Part shown: piece by piece, positions 9,127 through 17,788 of the stretch
Numbering within the stretch: position 1 is the stretch's first letter
Layout of the letters: each line of letters opens with the position of its first letter
Origin: Nibrella saemangeumensis
GTDB lineage: Bacteria; Bacteroidota; Bacteroidia; Cytophagales; Spirosomataceae
Direction: 5' to 3'
NCBI RefSeq assembly: GCF_039541915.1
Contig: NZ_BAABHD010000021.1
Span: forward strand, 186,001 to 250,000
Length of the DNA stretch: 64,000 nt
The notes under the pieces: model-generated
Database searches by the model: none
What the model was told of the DNA's origin: nothing
Seen by the model: only the letters and a program-made list of their open reading frames with translations
Made by a program: the position numbers and the translations under genes

Positions 9127-9271
9127 AGCAGTTAGCAGGTCATATTGGCTAAAACGAATATACTAAAGGGCTGAGAAACAAACCAGCTTTTTCGATTTGA
9201 GATATTGAACGGTAAGAAAATGAGAAACTTACAGCGAAAAAATGGGTTTACGCCTGCGTATATTATAACCG

Positions 9272-9988
9272 TTACAAATTGGAAATTATCCGCATTTTAG
9301 CCGTGCTCCTCTTTCTGGTGTGCCCGGCCGGCCCCGTAAACCAGATGCCCACCGCCATGAACAGATAAAAAATGATGCTGAGCAGGCAGTCGATGCTCCA
9401 GTACTGGCGCTGCATATCAATCTCCGGGGATACACTCAGGGTATATCGGCTGAACACATACACCAGCAGGGTACCGGTATAATACAACAACGCTCCGGAA
9501 CTGAACCAGAAATACGGATCGCGTTTGATGTTGGGAATCTGCAGGCTCTCCAGCACCTGAAAGTAAAACGCCAGCACCAGCACAATAGTAAATAATCCGC
9601 TGAGGGGGTGGGCATAGGAGTTAAACATTACCGTTTTGGGATTGAGCATGGTGTCGTACTCCAGCATCGACAAGCCGACCAGCAGCATACAGGATATCGG
9701 AATAAAATACTGACGTATCCGCCCTTTCAGCAAACGGGCGTATAAATAAGCCGTGTTCAGGTAAAAGAAAATAACAAACCAGTTATAAAAGATAATGTTA
9801 TGGATGCGGTAGGCCGACAGAATTTCGGTAATGAGATTCCGCAGAAACACCAGGATAACAAACGCGGCCAGTATACGCAGTTCACCGGTAATGTATTGTC
9901 GCCTGATGAGCAGGGCTATGAGCGGAATGAGAATACTTGCGTCGGCAACCCTGGCCAGCAATCCGATATGGTCGGCCAGATAATCCAT
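9272..9988 (-). CDS. seven-transmembrane protein of unknown function
   Basis: 238 residues with seven evenly spaced hydrophobic helices and short loops, ending in a basic tail. I recognise no enzyme motif. Its ATG overlaps the stop of the preceding 116-residue gene by one base (TGATG), indicating translational coupling, and it lies upstream of the HisKA_3 kinase and NarL regulator on the same strand. The layout fits a membrane input module for the sensor-less kinase, but this is inference from neighbourhood only. Confidence 0.75.
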   Translation of the reverse strand: MDYLADHIGLLARVADASILIPLIALLIRRQYITGELRILAAFVILVFLRNLITEILSAYRIHNIIFYNWFVIFFYLNTAYLYARLLKGRIRQYFIPISCMLLVGLSMLEYDTMLNPKTVMFNSYAHPLSGLFTIVLVLAFYFQVLESLQIPNIKRDPYFWFSSGALLYYTGTLLVYVFSRYTLSVSPEIDMQRQYWSIDCLLSIIFYLFMAVGIWFTGPAGHTRKRSTAKMRIISNL

Positions 9989-10338
9989 CAGAATAAAGCA
10001 CTGGTGGAATCACACACATTGGGACAGGGCTGCCCAAAGGCCAGCACTTTTCCGGTCGGCTCGCCCCCCGGCATGTCTTTACCGCCCCCGGCCGTCGCGG
10101 GCAGGCGGTCGCGCTTCTCCTTGTCGACGCTCACCAGCAGCAGCTGGCCTCTGCCGTTATCGTCGGCTCCGTAGTAGATACGCAGGCCGTCTGCGCCTTC
10201 CAGCAGCTCCATCAGCTGCGCCCGGCTAAAGAGTTCGGCCTTGGTGACGTCGCCTTTTCCCTGCCGGAAACGCCGGGCCATACCAACCGCCTGACCTACT
10301 TCAATAAAACGTCCACCTTCTCCGTTAGTTGTATTCAT
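9988..10338 (-). CDS. conserved-looking hypothetical protein, coupled to 7-TM gene
   Basis: 116-residue soluble protein, not assigned to a family. It has an N-terminal GEGGRFIEVGQAVGMARRF region, a central alpha/beta stretch (FSRAQLMELLEGADGLRIYYGAD), a KEKRDRLP segment and a C-terminal CPNVCDSTS with a CxxxC pair. The stop codon overlaps the next ATG by one base, so it is produced together with the membrane protein. The CxxxC tail could bind metal or form a disulfide; no function is claimed. Confidence 0.7.
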   Translation of the reverse strand: MNTTNGEGGRFIEVGQAVGMARRFRQGKGDVTKAELFSRAQLMELLEGADGLRIYYGADDNGRGQLLLVSVDKEKRDRLPATAGGGKDMPGGEPTGKVLAFGQPCPNVCDSTSALF

Positions 10339-10550
10339 AATGACGAGGGGTTTACCCGTACCCGGTTGGGTACGATTCTGTCTAAACTACTAAATAAGCA
10401 GCTATTCCGGTTTTGGCAACTTCCCGGCCCGCGAGGGGCCGTATATGCGTAGTTCTACTTACCAAACTACGGGGTAACCCCTGTTTTAAGCCCTTATCTG
10501 AAAAAGCGGGTTTTTGCGCTTACATACTGACGCTTAAGCTTATACCTTTG

Positions 10551-10671
10551 ACATACCGTTTAGCAGTTGGGCTGATACACCATAGTCAACTACGCTTCCC
10601 GACATAAACGAATTTCTCATCTCATAGGTTAGGTTACTGATAGCCTGTCAACACGTTGATTGACAGGCTAT
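10551..10671 (+). ncRNA. candidate small RNA or leader ending in strong hairpin
   Basis: About 120 bases lie between a TACCTTTG -7-like element (10543-10550) and a perfect 12-bp stem (ATAGCCTGTCAA 10640-10651, complement 10660-10671) followed by TTCATTTTT. No good open frame spans it, so a short non-coding transcript is possible. The -33 element at correct spacing is weak, and the family is unknown. Confidence 0.25.
10640..10671 (+). terminator. terminator-like hairpin
   Basis: A perfect 12-bp stem with an 8-base loop followed by a T-rich run (10671-10680). No recognised gene ends just upstream, which is why a small RNA is suggested here. Confidence 0.55.
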
Positions 10672-10876
10672 TTCATTTTTCGTGGCAGCACATCGGTAGC
10701 ACAATTTACCAAAACCCCACATTGTCTCCGGAGTATTCTGATTAAATCAATGCTTTGCTGCCGGCAACTATGTAGGCGGTATCGTCAACTAGTAACCATT
10801 TAATAACCTAACTGAACCATCCTCACAATCTGGTGTTCCTATACCTGGAGACTTTCCGCTTCCCCACGCCAACGTT

Positions 10877-11254
10877 ATGATAAAAAGAAAGACGGTAATT
10901 CGTTCTGCGCTCATTAGCCTTTTTGCAGTTTCCTTACTGGCTATTTATAAACTTGTTTATCCCCAGCAGCCGTGGTTCAAAGAAGTTGTCTCCAATCTGG
11001 GTTTTGACATCGCCCCTACAGCCGTGAGTTTTTCCGTGCTGGCAGTGATGTGCCTGGTCGGCCTACTGGTGTTACCGGCCGAAGCAGTAAAGCAGGAGAA
11101 AATAATAGAGGAGGTAAAACTGCCCGACCCGCAAACCTGGCCCCTGAGCTACTCCGACAGGTATAGTGAATCCATAAGCAGTTTAGTTACTAAAAAGCTT
11201 GAACACCACTTGCCGACAGTGCTTACTTCTATCAAAGCCAGTGACGTTGAGTAG
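10877..11254 (+). CDS. small membrane protein of unknown function
   Basis: 125 residues with two membrane helices (about 10-27 and 48-68) separated by a short loop containing YPQQPWFKEVVSNLGF, followed by a 55-residue cytosolic tail. No family recognised. It begins with ATG after a long non-coding stretch and stands alone. Real gene status rests on the clear two-helix pattern and coherent codon use. Confidence 0.6.
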   Translation: MIKRKTVIRSALISLFAVSLLAIYKLVYPQQPWFKEVVSNLGFDIAPTAVSFSVLAVMCLVGLLVLPAEAVKQEKIIEEVKLPDPQTWPLSYSDRYSESISSLVTKKLEHHLPTVLTSIKASDVE

Positions 11255-11313
11255 GTTTGTTACTGTGGTTAACAGGAGCGAGTCTGTGCATAACCTGATA
11301 CATTGGCTATGTT

Positions 11314-11343
11314 AAATAAAAAGCCCGGCTTGCTTTGCCGGGC
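11314..11343 (-). terminator. intrinsic terminator for the minus-strand small gene
   Basis: GCCCGGC (11323-11329) pairs with 11337-11343. Read on the minus strand the stem is followed by a T-rich tract (11314-11322), placing it 28 bases after the stop of the 88-residue gene. Confidence 0.7.
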
Positions 11344-11371
11344 AGGGTAAAACAATACATTACGTCCTCAG

Positions 11372-11638
11372 TTATCCTGTGAATCGGGTAGTCCGGTCAG
11401 CACTTCCCTCCGCTACGTGCAGGAACTCCGCTAAGCCCTCCAGCACCACAGATACGGTTCCATGCAGCGATGCCTGTAGCCGTTCATCAAGAAACAACCA
11501 CACGGTATTTGTACCCACAACTACGCGCATGGCCCCACGCTCATAAATGGATACAGCGCCATACCTAATAGGCGACACATCGGTGAACCCATGGTCTGTC
11601 AAAAGTTGTATAATCTGTTTTTTGTCATAGTATTCCAT
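11372..11638 (-). CDS. small hypothetical protein
   Basis: 88 residues, soluble, not recognised. The N-terminus EYYDKKQIIQLLTDHGFTDV looks like a helical segment, followed by strands (GAVSIYERGAMRVVVGTNTVWLFLDE), an alpha/beta pattern. A good intrinsic terminator follows immediately on the same strand, which supports this as a transcribed gene. Confidence 0.6.
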   Translation of the reverse strand: MEYYDKKQIIQLLTDHGFTDVSPIRYGAVSIYERGAMRVVVGTNTVWLFLDERLQASLHGTVSVVLEGLAEFLHVAEGSADRTTRFTG

Positions 11639-11926
11639 ATACGTTGAGTTGACTGTATGCTCGTTACCATTTTCCCGTCTCCACTGCTCTCTGTCCGCTA
11701 AACAGCAACAAAATTGGTTTTATCAACCACTCACCCTAGTCTAATGTTTATAAATTATATTGATGGACTGCGAAGCACATCGTTCCCTTAGTCTGGTTGA
11801 CAGAGCCCTGATTTATTGGCAATTGGCGTTAGAATGTCCCATACTGGATTAATTGCCGATCTTATCCTGGGCCATTGCCGGCATTGTATTAATACCGTTC
11901 TTGTAACCTGAACCAGTTGATTGTTT

Positions 11927-12106
11927 ATGCGCACAACTTGTACCATCCAATCACCTGGACAGGGCTCGATTACCATCACCATTGTCTACATACCCGCCCT
12001 GGATCAGCAACATCTTCCGCAGGGAGGGTACCTGTACACCCCGGCCAGCACTGCTTTTGTGAACCGCAGCACGTTTGACCTCATTTATCAATGCAGACAA
12101 CAATAA
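11927..12106 (+). CDS. doubtful short hypothetical protein
   Basis: 59 codons from an ATG at 11927 with a strand-rich composition (GSITITIVYIPALDQQ) and no recognisable family. There is no clear ribosome site and an opposing frame overlaps its 5' part, so it may be a remnant or chance frame in the decayed interval. Confidence 0.2.
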   Translation: MRTTCTIQSPGQGSITITIVYIPALDQQHLPQGGYLYTPASTAFVNRSTFDLIYQCRQQ

Positions 12107-12213
12107 GAGAAAAGCGGTGTTTCAAGGTCTGATTAAGATTGACAGGCCCAAAATTCATATTGGTCAGGAAGTGCTGCTGCTTAGTAAGTTTATGGAGTAG
12201 TACAGATAGTGTA

Positions 12214-12290
12214 TCATGCTGCATAGTTCTCCCCCCTCTCCGTCTGCCGCAGCAGCGCCGTGAACGTTTCCGGAGAGCAAACTTTGTCGT
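12214..12290 (-). pseudogene. remnant of a second type IIG restriction-modification C-terminus
   Basis: Read on the minus strand this piece encodes YDKV...TFTALLRQTERGENYAA and a stop. The intact enzyme at 13276-16638 ends DKVQ...LTALALLRQTEEGSYAA and a stop. The DNA also matches in long runs (for example CCGTCTGCCGCAGCA). Only about 25-30 codons remain, with internal loss, and nothing upstream continues the gene. It appears to be the tail of a duplicated or replaced homologue. Confidence 0.65.
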
Positions 12291-12330
12291 ATACAAAATA
12301 TACAATTAAGTGACTAAGGTTTTAACGCCA

Positions 12331-12351
12331 AACGTATAACTATCATACGTT
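12331..12351. promoter_or_regulatory. inverted heptamer AACGTAT-N7-ATACGTT
   Basis: A perfect 7-bp inverted repeat (12331-12337, 12345-12351), with a third AACGTAT copy at 12431-12437, lies upstream of the lipoprotein gene. It may be an operator; the AT-rich context makes chance occurrence possible. Confidence 0.25.
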
Positions 12352-12566
12352 ATTTACTTATGAATTTAATTTTTAAGTAGTTACGAATACGGTAACAATT
12401 TTTGTTATCACTTATTAACTCATATGCTATAACGTATACATGATTTCTATTAAATACCGTTTAATAACACTCTTTTTTTTCTCAATAACCCTTTCTGTGA
12501 TATACCGTTCTATCCTACAGAAACAGTGCACTGTTCTAATTTCACCTTAAACAATTCAACTCAGTT

Positions 12567-13172
12567 ATGAAGAACCAGATCAGCAAAGGACTTAGTTTAG
12601 TCCTATTCGCCCTTGCTTTGGGTTGTACTAACCCTGACACCGTTGCTCCTGACCAGACTTCCGGTGCACGAACGGAGGCTACGGCCAAAAAAGCAACCAG
12701 TGCACTGTCGGCACCTATAACCGGCACCGTTGATGGCAGCAGTTTTAGTGGCGTTTTTACCATTTCCCGTTTTATTGAAGATGGCTCTCAGGTGTTGGCA
12801 GTAGGTACGATCTCTAACATCAAAGGCAAGAAGCTTAGCGGAAGCGCTGTAAAAACGATCACAAGCCAGCAGTGGACACTGCCCGTTAGCTTTCCCTCTA
12901 TGGGAACGGCCAGTCTGGGAGATATTACAGCCCAGGCTACGTGTGAAATTCTGGAGTTGACGCTGGGGCCGCTTGACCTTAATCTGTTGGGTTTGGTGGT
13001 TCATCTCGATCAGGTGAACTTAACCATTGATGCGCAATCCGGCTCAGGTAATTTGCTGGGCAATTTGTTATGTGCCGTAGCCGGTTTACTGGATCCGGTG
13101 AGCTTCCTGGCGAATCTTGCTCAGATCGTTGATCTGCTTAACCAGATAGTTGGTGTGTTACAAGGACTTTAA
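12567..13172 (+). CDS. predicted lipoprotein of unknown function
   Basis: 201 residues beginning with a type II signal peptide: positively charged MKNQISK, a hydrophobic core, and lipobox ALALGC with the lipidation cysteine at C20. The mature part is Ala/Thr/Ser-rich at first (DQTSGARTEATAKKATSA), then has a strand-rich core. The C-terminal half is very rich in Leu, Val and Gly (LLGNLLCAVAGLLDPVS... FLANLAQIVDLL) and may be membrane-associated. No family recognised. Followed by a strong bidirectional terminator shared with the convergent restriction-modification gene. Confidence 0.75.
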   Translation: MKNQISKGLSLVLFALALGCTNPDTVAPDQTSGARTEATAKKATSALSAPITGTVDGSSFSGVFTISRFIEDGSQVLAVGTISNIKGKKLSGSAVKTITSQQWTLPVSFPSMGTASLGDITAQATCEILELTLGPLDLNLLGLVVHLDQVNLTIDAQSGSGNLLGNLLCAVAGLLDPVSFLANLAQIVDLLNQIVGVLQGL

Positions 13173-13181
13173 ACTAACTGA

Positions 13182-13225
13182 CCCATAAAAAAAGGCAGCC
13201 TTCACACGCTGCCTTTTTTTATGGG
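13182..13225. terminator. bidirectional intrinsic terminator
   Basis: An 18-bp perfect stem (13182-13199 and 13208-13225) containing A7 and T7 runs around GGCAGC. It separates the convergent lipoprotein and type IIG restriction-modification genes. Confidence 0.9.
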
Positions 13226-13275
13226 TTAACATGATCGCCCGAAACGACAGAGTAGCAGCTATGCTCTTCTTTCCG

Positions 13276-16200
13276 CTACGCGGCATAACTCCCCTCCTCC
13301 GTCTGCCGCAGCAAGGCCAGCGCCGTGAGCGTATCTAATAGCGGCTGTACTTTGTCGGGTTTTGTGCGCTGGAACCGGTCGGCTACCTGTTTGGGCGTGA
13401 GCGGCTGACCGGCCTGCTGCACGGCATCGCGTACCGCCCGCATTTGCTGAGCCAACTCCTTCGGCCACTCTATTGGGCCAGTAGCTTCTGTGGATGCAGC
13501 TTCGGTAGTAGCTGCTGCTGTAGGCAGATCAATGCCGAGTTGCTGCTGACCGGGTGCCGGAACGCCGGACCGCTGATAAGTCGGACGCAAATACCGGATA
13601 TGTCCGGCCTGTTCTTCGCGGGCGCGTTCGTGGTTTAGCTTTACTAAACGATTCAGGATTTCGGCTTCGGGTAAGTCAACCGGCCAGCCGTAGGCTTCGG
13701 CAACGGCGGCATCCAGTTGCTGATGCAAACTCAGTACCACTGATGCCAGCCCCTGCTGATTAATGGTTTGCTCTTTGGCATTCAGCGGCTCTCCCATTTT
13801 CAGTTTCTCAACCACATTATACAAATCCGTAAGCGTCAATGTTGAGTGTTTTGCCTGCTGGCGTTTACGATGGGCGTCTAACTGCTCGGCTAGTTCTCGA
13901 ATGCGGGCACGCTGCTCCTGTGTGGCTTCAGGAAATGGGAAGGTTTGAAAGCAGCGGGAGCTTGTATAGACTGAATCATTACCTACTCCTAACCAACTTC
14001 CAGTTGCTAGTGACCAAGCTACATGAATTCGGCTTGAAACTATGCCCAGAAAATAAGCATCATCAAAGGCTAAGCATATCAGCTTATGGTCTGGCATTAT
14101 GCCACCGTCTATAAATTGGAATATACGATATTTTGCTGTCTCGGGTGTGGCAATATATCTAGTTAACCCTTTTATAGCAGATCGTAAGCCCTTACGGGTT
14201 TCGCCAAACTCCCACCAGATTTCCTTTAACTTCTTGCGATTGTTCTGATCTCGCTCGGGCTTTACATAAGTATAAACGTGTTGATACAGTTCAGGGAAGT
14301 GGCTGATTACCTGGGTTTCTTTCAACCCAAACAAATCAATTAAATAAACGCCACGCGGCCTTGCAGTTAAATCTTTACCGTTCCGATAGGGCCGAATGCG
14401 GTCTTGTAATCCTGGTACACGACCCAAGCCTAAATCTTCTGCCTGTTCCTTAGTGACTATGAAGCCTGACCCAGCCAGCATCATGCCGTTGCTGGTTACA
14501 CGGGTATTTGCCTTTAATGTGGCAGCACCGGCCACATCTGCCCCAACACTGAAATCTGCGTTGATTGTACCGGACGTTTCCGTCAGCTCTACCGAGTGTG
14601 CATCGTCATCGTCGGTAGCTACCTCCCGCGTAACGGTAGCCAGCGTACCTGTATGGCTACCCACCCGCGCTACACTCATGGCAATTCGAACGGCCGCGCC
14701 CTGAGCATTATCGACCCACGGATGGTCAGGAATCGCATAGGTTAATGACAGGGGTGGCTCGGCTTCCAAATGCCGCTGAATAACGCGCCGGTTGAAGGTC
14801 TGCGTAATGGAGTTGGTGGTAATAAACCCAAACGATTCGGTTTTGCCCTGCCGGACCGTTTCAGCCGCTTTCTCCCACCAGTACATCACCAGATCAGATG
14901 AATCGGGTACGATGCCTTTATAGGTCTTGCGCAGGGCATCAACATAAGCATCACCCAAAGCACCTCTCATAGCTTTATCCCCTACAAAAGGCGGATTACC
15001 GACAATAAAATTAGCATCCGGCCATACAGTTGGCTTAGAATTGTCAAAACTGCCGTTGTAGGTCAGCACCGCATCCTGTTGCTGAATATTCTCGTATTCG
15101 TCCAGCAGCGGCTCGCGTAGTTCGCTGGCTCCGTGGGTACGCAGGTGCCATTGCAGGTAACCGATCTTCAGCACCACATCGGCAATGGCGGCAGCGCGGG
15201 GGTTTAGCTCCAGTCCCAGCAGTTGGCGCGGGCTTACGGTAGTCCCGCCACCCAGGTCGAGCAGGCCCGTCTGGCCGTAGCTGTTGATAGCGGCCAGTAC
15301 CTCACCCTCCAGGCGTTTCAGGTGTTCGAGCGTTACGTACAGGAAATTGCCGGAGCCGCAGGCCGGGTCTAATATTTTGATGGCCGTGAGCCGGTTCAGA
15401 AAACGGACCAGTTCGGCGCGGGCGTCTTTGGGCTTATTCTCCTCCAGCAACCGGGCGGCTGCGGCTTGTGCAGCCGTCCACTCCCGGCGTAACGGTTCCA
15501 GCACCGTAGGCAGTACCAGCCGTTCGACGTACCGGCGCGGGGTGTAGTGTGCACCCAGGCTATGCCGTTCGCGGGGGTCCAGCGCCCGCTCCAGCAGGGT
15601 GCCAAAGATGGCCGGTTCTACCGCCGTCCAGTCAGCCTCTGCTGCTTTCAGCAACAGCTCAATCTGTTCAGGCGAAAGCGGTAAAGCGGTCGCATCATGG
15701 AACAGTTTGCCGTTGAACCGGCGCAAACGCGCTTTCAGCTCGGACGAAAAGCCACCGGTATCCATCTTCTGCCACAGGTTTTGCAGCGCATCCGGCAGGA
15801 ACTCCCGCAGATCAGGCGCGGCATACTGCCGCAGCATACCCGTAAACGACTCCTTCGGAATCAGCCCTACGTCTTCCGAGAACATGGTAAACAGGCAGCG
15901 CATCAGAAACTGCGCCACCGTATCGGCCGGATGGCCCGCCCGTTCCAACTGGCTTGATACACCGGCCAGATAGCCCGCCAGTTCGCGGGTCACCCGTGCC
16001 GACCGGCGGCTTGGGTCCAGTTCACGCGGTTCCAGAAAAATCTGCCGCAGCATGGCGCGGGTACTCTCCTGCTCCAAAGCAGAGAGATACAATCTATAGC
16101 GAGTCTGGTCGGGAAACGGAATAAAGGAATCACCAACCCCGGCAAAATTGCTGTAGATGTCGATGCAGTAGCCCACATCGACCACCAGCACAAACAGCGG

Positions 16201-16638
16201 CCGGGGTTCATCCGCAGGTAGCGCCCGCACATAGCCGAGAGCCTGCTGGCGGGCGGCTTCCATCATCTGCCCCCATTTGGTGGTACCCCGCACGGCATGA
16301 CCTTTCCGGCGTTTTTCCGGAGCCAGTCCTAATTCAGCCCGTTCTACCGCCTTTTGTTGGTCAGGGGTTTCCGTGCCTTGCTTGGTTTCGAGTACAAAGC
16401 AGCCGCGTTTATACAGGTCAATACGGCCGGTGCTTTTCCGGAGCGCCGGACCGTTTACACCATCGTTGAACTCGACGGCTCGTTCCAGCACGTAGGCATC
16501 CTGCGCCGGATTATCGGTGGTAGGTTCAGGGCGAGGTACGCCCAGCAGGTCGCAAAGTTCAAGTAAGAAGATGCCGTAGTTGGCGCGTTCGGCACCGCCG
16601 GCCGATTTCCAGCGGGCTTCAAATTCGGTAAAGGTCAC
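13276..16638 (-). CDS. type IIG (MmeI-like) restriction-modification enzyme
   Basis: 1120-residue single-chain enzyme expected to methylate adenine in its target and cut nearby DNA. The N-terminal nuclease shows a PD-(D/E)xK arrangement: D74 (GRIDLYK), then E84-T-K86 (FVLETKQG). A helical linker precedes the methyltransferase with AdoMet motif I DPACGSGNF (from D424) and catalytic NPPF (548-551). The region about 700-1000 should be the target-recognition domain (YRNGKDLTARPRG; VYTSSRCFQTFPFP). The C-terminal tail is helical. No separate methylase, specificity subunit or BREX/DISARM partner lies beside it, consistent with a self-contained system. The presence of E-T-K suggests it can cleave. 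Confidence 0.88.
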   Translation of the reverse strand: MTFTEFEARWKSAGGAERANYGIFLLELCDLLGVPRPEPTTDNPAQDAYVLERAVEFNDGVNGPALRKSTGRIDLYKRGCFVLETKQGTETPDQQKAVERAELGLAPEKRRKGHAVRGTTKWGQMMEAARQQALGYVRALPADEPRPLFVLVVDVGYCIDIYSNFAGVGDSFIPFPDQTRYRLYLSALEQESTRAMLRQIFLEPRELDPSRRSARVTRELAGYLAGVSSQLERAGHPADTVAQFLMRCLFTMFSEDVGLIPKESFTGMLRQYAAPDLREFLPDALQNLWQKMDTGGFSSELKARLRRFNGKLFHDATALPLSPEQIELLLKAAEADWTAVEPAIFGTLLERALDPRERHSLGAHYTPRRYVERLVLPTVLEPLRREWTAAQAAAARLLEENKPKDARAELVRFLNRLTAIKILDPACGSGNFLYVTLEHLKRLEGEVLAAINSYGQTGLLDLGGGTTVSPRQLLGLELNPRAAAIADVVLKIGYLQWHLRTHGASELREPLLDEYENIQQQDAVLTYNGSFDNSKPTVWPDANFIVGNPPFVGDKAMRGALGDAYVDALRKTYKGIVPDSSDLVMYWWEKAAETVRQGKTESFGFITTNSITQTFNRRVIQRHLEAEPPLSLTYAIPDHPWVDNAQGAAVRIAMSVARVGSHTGTLATVTREVATDDDDAHSVELTETSGTINADFSVGADVAGAATLKANTRVTSNGMMLAGSGFIVTKEQAEDLGLGRVPGLQDRIRPYRNGKDLTARPRGVYLIDLFGLKETQVISHFPELYQHVYTYVKPERDQNNRKKLKEIWWEFGETRKGLRSAIKGLTRYIATPETAKYRIFQFIDGGIMPDHKLICLAFDDAYFLGIVSSRIHVAWSLATGSWLGVGNDSVYTSSRCFQTFPFPEATQEQRARIRELAEQLDAHRKRQQAKHSTLTLTDLYNVVEKLKMGEPLNAKEQTINQQGLASVVLSLHQQLDAAVAEAYGWPVDLPEAEILNRLVKLNHERAREEQAGHIRYLRPTYQRSGVPAPGQQQLGIDLPTAAATTEAASTEATGPIEWPKELAQQMRAVRDAVQQAGQPLTPKQVADRFQRTKPDKVQPLLDTLTALALLRQTEEGSYAA

Positions 16639-16734
16639 GATGGCGTATGGTATAAGCTATTGTCGTGGCACATAATTATGCCAAAAAGTGACAATATAGT
16701 GACTTGTTCAGAATTTGAAAACCATTCGTTCTAT

Positions 16735-17178
16735 CTACACGTGCTTTGTAACGGAGAAGTTCATCAGTTTATCGCCAGGTTCAGAAGACCCGCTTACTCT
16801 GTAGCCGGGTCTTTTTTTGATTCGCAATGGCTCGTCTATGCTTGTCTCCTGAACCATGGGCAAGGTCTTTAGCCTGGCAACGATAGACTTTATACGACGG
16901 CGGGATAGGATCAGTTCAATCCTATTGGAAAGGCAAATAGCGGCATGGTTGGGAGAGGTTTGTTCTAACCAGTCGATGTGGAGCGGGTTCACCAGCGAAG
17001 CCTTATTTACCCGCATGAAGTTGCCCAGGGTCCGCTCAAACCTCTTCAGCGTCTGCGTAATCAGGCAAGTCTCTCCACTCAGGAAATGGACTTTCGCATA
17101 GTTGCCATACCCTTCAATCCATATAATCGTATCGGTATCTACATTCCTTTTGTACCCGATCAGATAAATCGTACCCAT
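16735..17178 (-). CDS. LytTR-type DNA-binding protein without receiver
   Basis: 147 residues. A LytTR domain fills about 15-105: DTIIWIEGYGNYAKVHFLSGE, TLKRFERTLGNFMRVNKASLVNPLHIDWLE, LSRRRIKSIVARL. There is no receiver domain, so it is a stand-alone DNA-binding protein. The last 40 residues (KKRPGYRVSGSSEPGDK...) are non-conserved, and their DNA overlaps a plus-strand terminator-like hairpin, hinting at a read-through tail. Neighbour of the first receiver-only protein at 17354-17788, but 175 bases separate them. Confidence 0.85.
   Translation of the reverse strand: MGTIYLIGYKRNVDTDTIIWIEGYGNYAKVHFLSGETCLITQTLKRFERTLGNFMRVNKASLVNPLHIDWLEQTSPNHAAICLSNRIELILSRRRIKSIVARLKTLPMVQETSIDEPLRIKKRPGYRVSGSSEPGDKLMNFSVTKHV
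16786..16818 (+). terminator. terminator-like hairpin antisense to LytTR gene 3' end
   Basis: AGACCCG (16786-16792) pairs with CGGGTCT (16806-16812) and is followed by a T run on the plus strand. No plus-strand gene is recognised just upstream. It may mark a small transcript, or be chance. Confidence 0.3.
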
Positions 17179-17353
17179 ATGCGGTTATATCATAGTACAA
17201 TTTGACCATACAAGGTAAATGTAGATGTTTTAGTTTACGATTATAAGCGTTACCCTGTACTTTTTGTTTAAAAAATGCTGGGTAGTGAAGCGAAGGTAAC
17301 CGGTAGGGACGGGTGATAACCGGGTTGATTAACCTGTCACCCCGGCGCAAAAG

Positions 17354-17788
17354 CTACTTGTAGCCCATGGGCAGTTCGGCTACATCCAGCCAATAGTGGT
17401 TAATTACGGCCACCATCGTTTCGGCCTGAGCAGCAGATTGGGGTTTATTCATAAAGGCAGTACTGCCTTTATCATAACTCAGCATTACCTCTTCCGGACT
17501 GGCCCTGTGCGCCATTATGATGACCGGAATTCGCCTGAAGACTGGATTCGTTTTGATGAAATCTAAAATGGCCGGCCCGTCTACTCCCTGCATATGCAGG
17601 CTCAGCAGAATCAGATTGGGAAGCCGGTGACGGCTAGTGTCCTGAAGGATACTGAATAAACTACTTCCGCTGACAAAGCCAATTATATGACAATTGGTAC
17701 ATTGTTTCTCCAATTCGTATAAGAGAAGTTGACGATCAGGATGATGATCGTCAACAATGTAGATTAAGGAATTCCGAATGGAACTCAT
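17354..17788 (-). CDS. single-domain receiver protein lacking the phospho-acceptor Asp
   Basis: 144-residue CheY-like protein. The acidic pair (IVDDHHPD, D13-D14) and the conserved lysine (FMNKPQS) are present, but the phospho-acceptor strand reads LILLSLHMQGVDG, so the usual Asp is Ser. The Thr/Ser of the fourth strand is also replaced (VIIMAHRAS). The protein should not be phosphorylated in the ordinary way and may act as a constitutive or ligand-type pseudo-receiver. The C-terminus (NHYWLDVAELP) resembles that of the receiver at 19416-19847. Confidence 0.85.
   Translation of the reverse strand: MSSIRNSLIYIVDDHHPDRQLLLYELEKQCTNCHIIGFVSGSSLFSILQDTSRHRLPNLILLSLHMQGVDGPAILDFIKTNPVFRRIPVIIMAHRASPEEVMLSYDKGSTAFMNKPQSAAQAETMVAVINHYWLDVAELPMGYK

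Larger units (their letters stand above)
10339..10876. other. 538-base gene-poor interval with hairpin
   Basis: No convincing protein gene. It contains a TACCTTTG element at 10543-10550 resembling the Bacteroidota -7 box, followed about 90 bases later by a 12-bp perfect hairpin (10640-10671). The remaining bases probably serve as upstream regions of the flanking divergent genes. Confidence 0.5.
11639..12566. other. 928-base gene-poor, partly AT-rich interval
   Basis: Holds at most one weak short frame (11927-12106), a decayed fragment of a type IIG restriction-modification gene (12214-12290), and an AT-rich stretch (about 12300-12560) with three AACGTAT/ATACGTT heptamers that probably carries the promoter of the lipoprotein gene at 12567. 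It looks like a site of gene loss. Confidence 0.6.

Noticed and set aside
12081..12305. A 74-codon minus-strand frame
   Set aside because: Arg/Cys-rich nonsense frame; the bases instead encode the restriction-enzyme remnant in another frame.
13276..16638. Reading the methyltransferase as BREX PglX or DISARM DrmMI
   Set aside because: No BrxC/PglZ/BrxL or DrmA/B/C neighbours, and the N-terminal D...ETK nuclease motif fits a single-chain type IIG enzyme.
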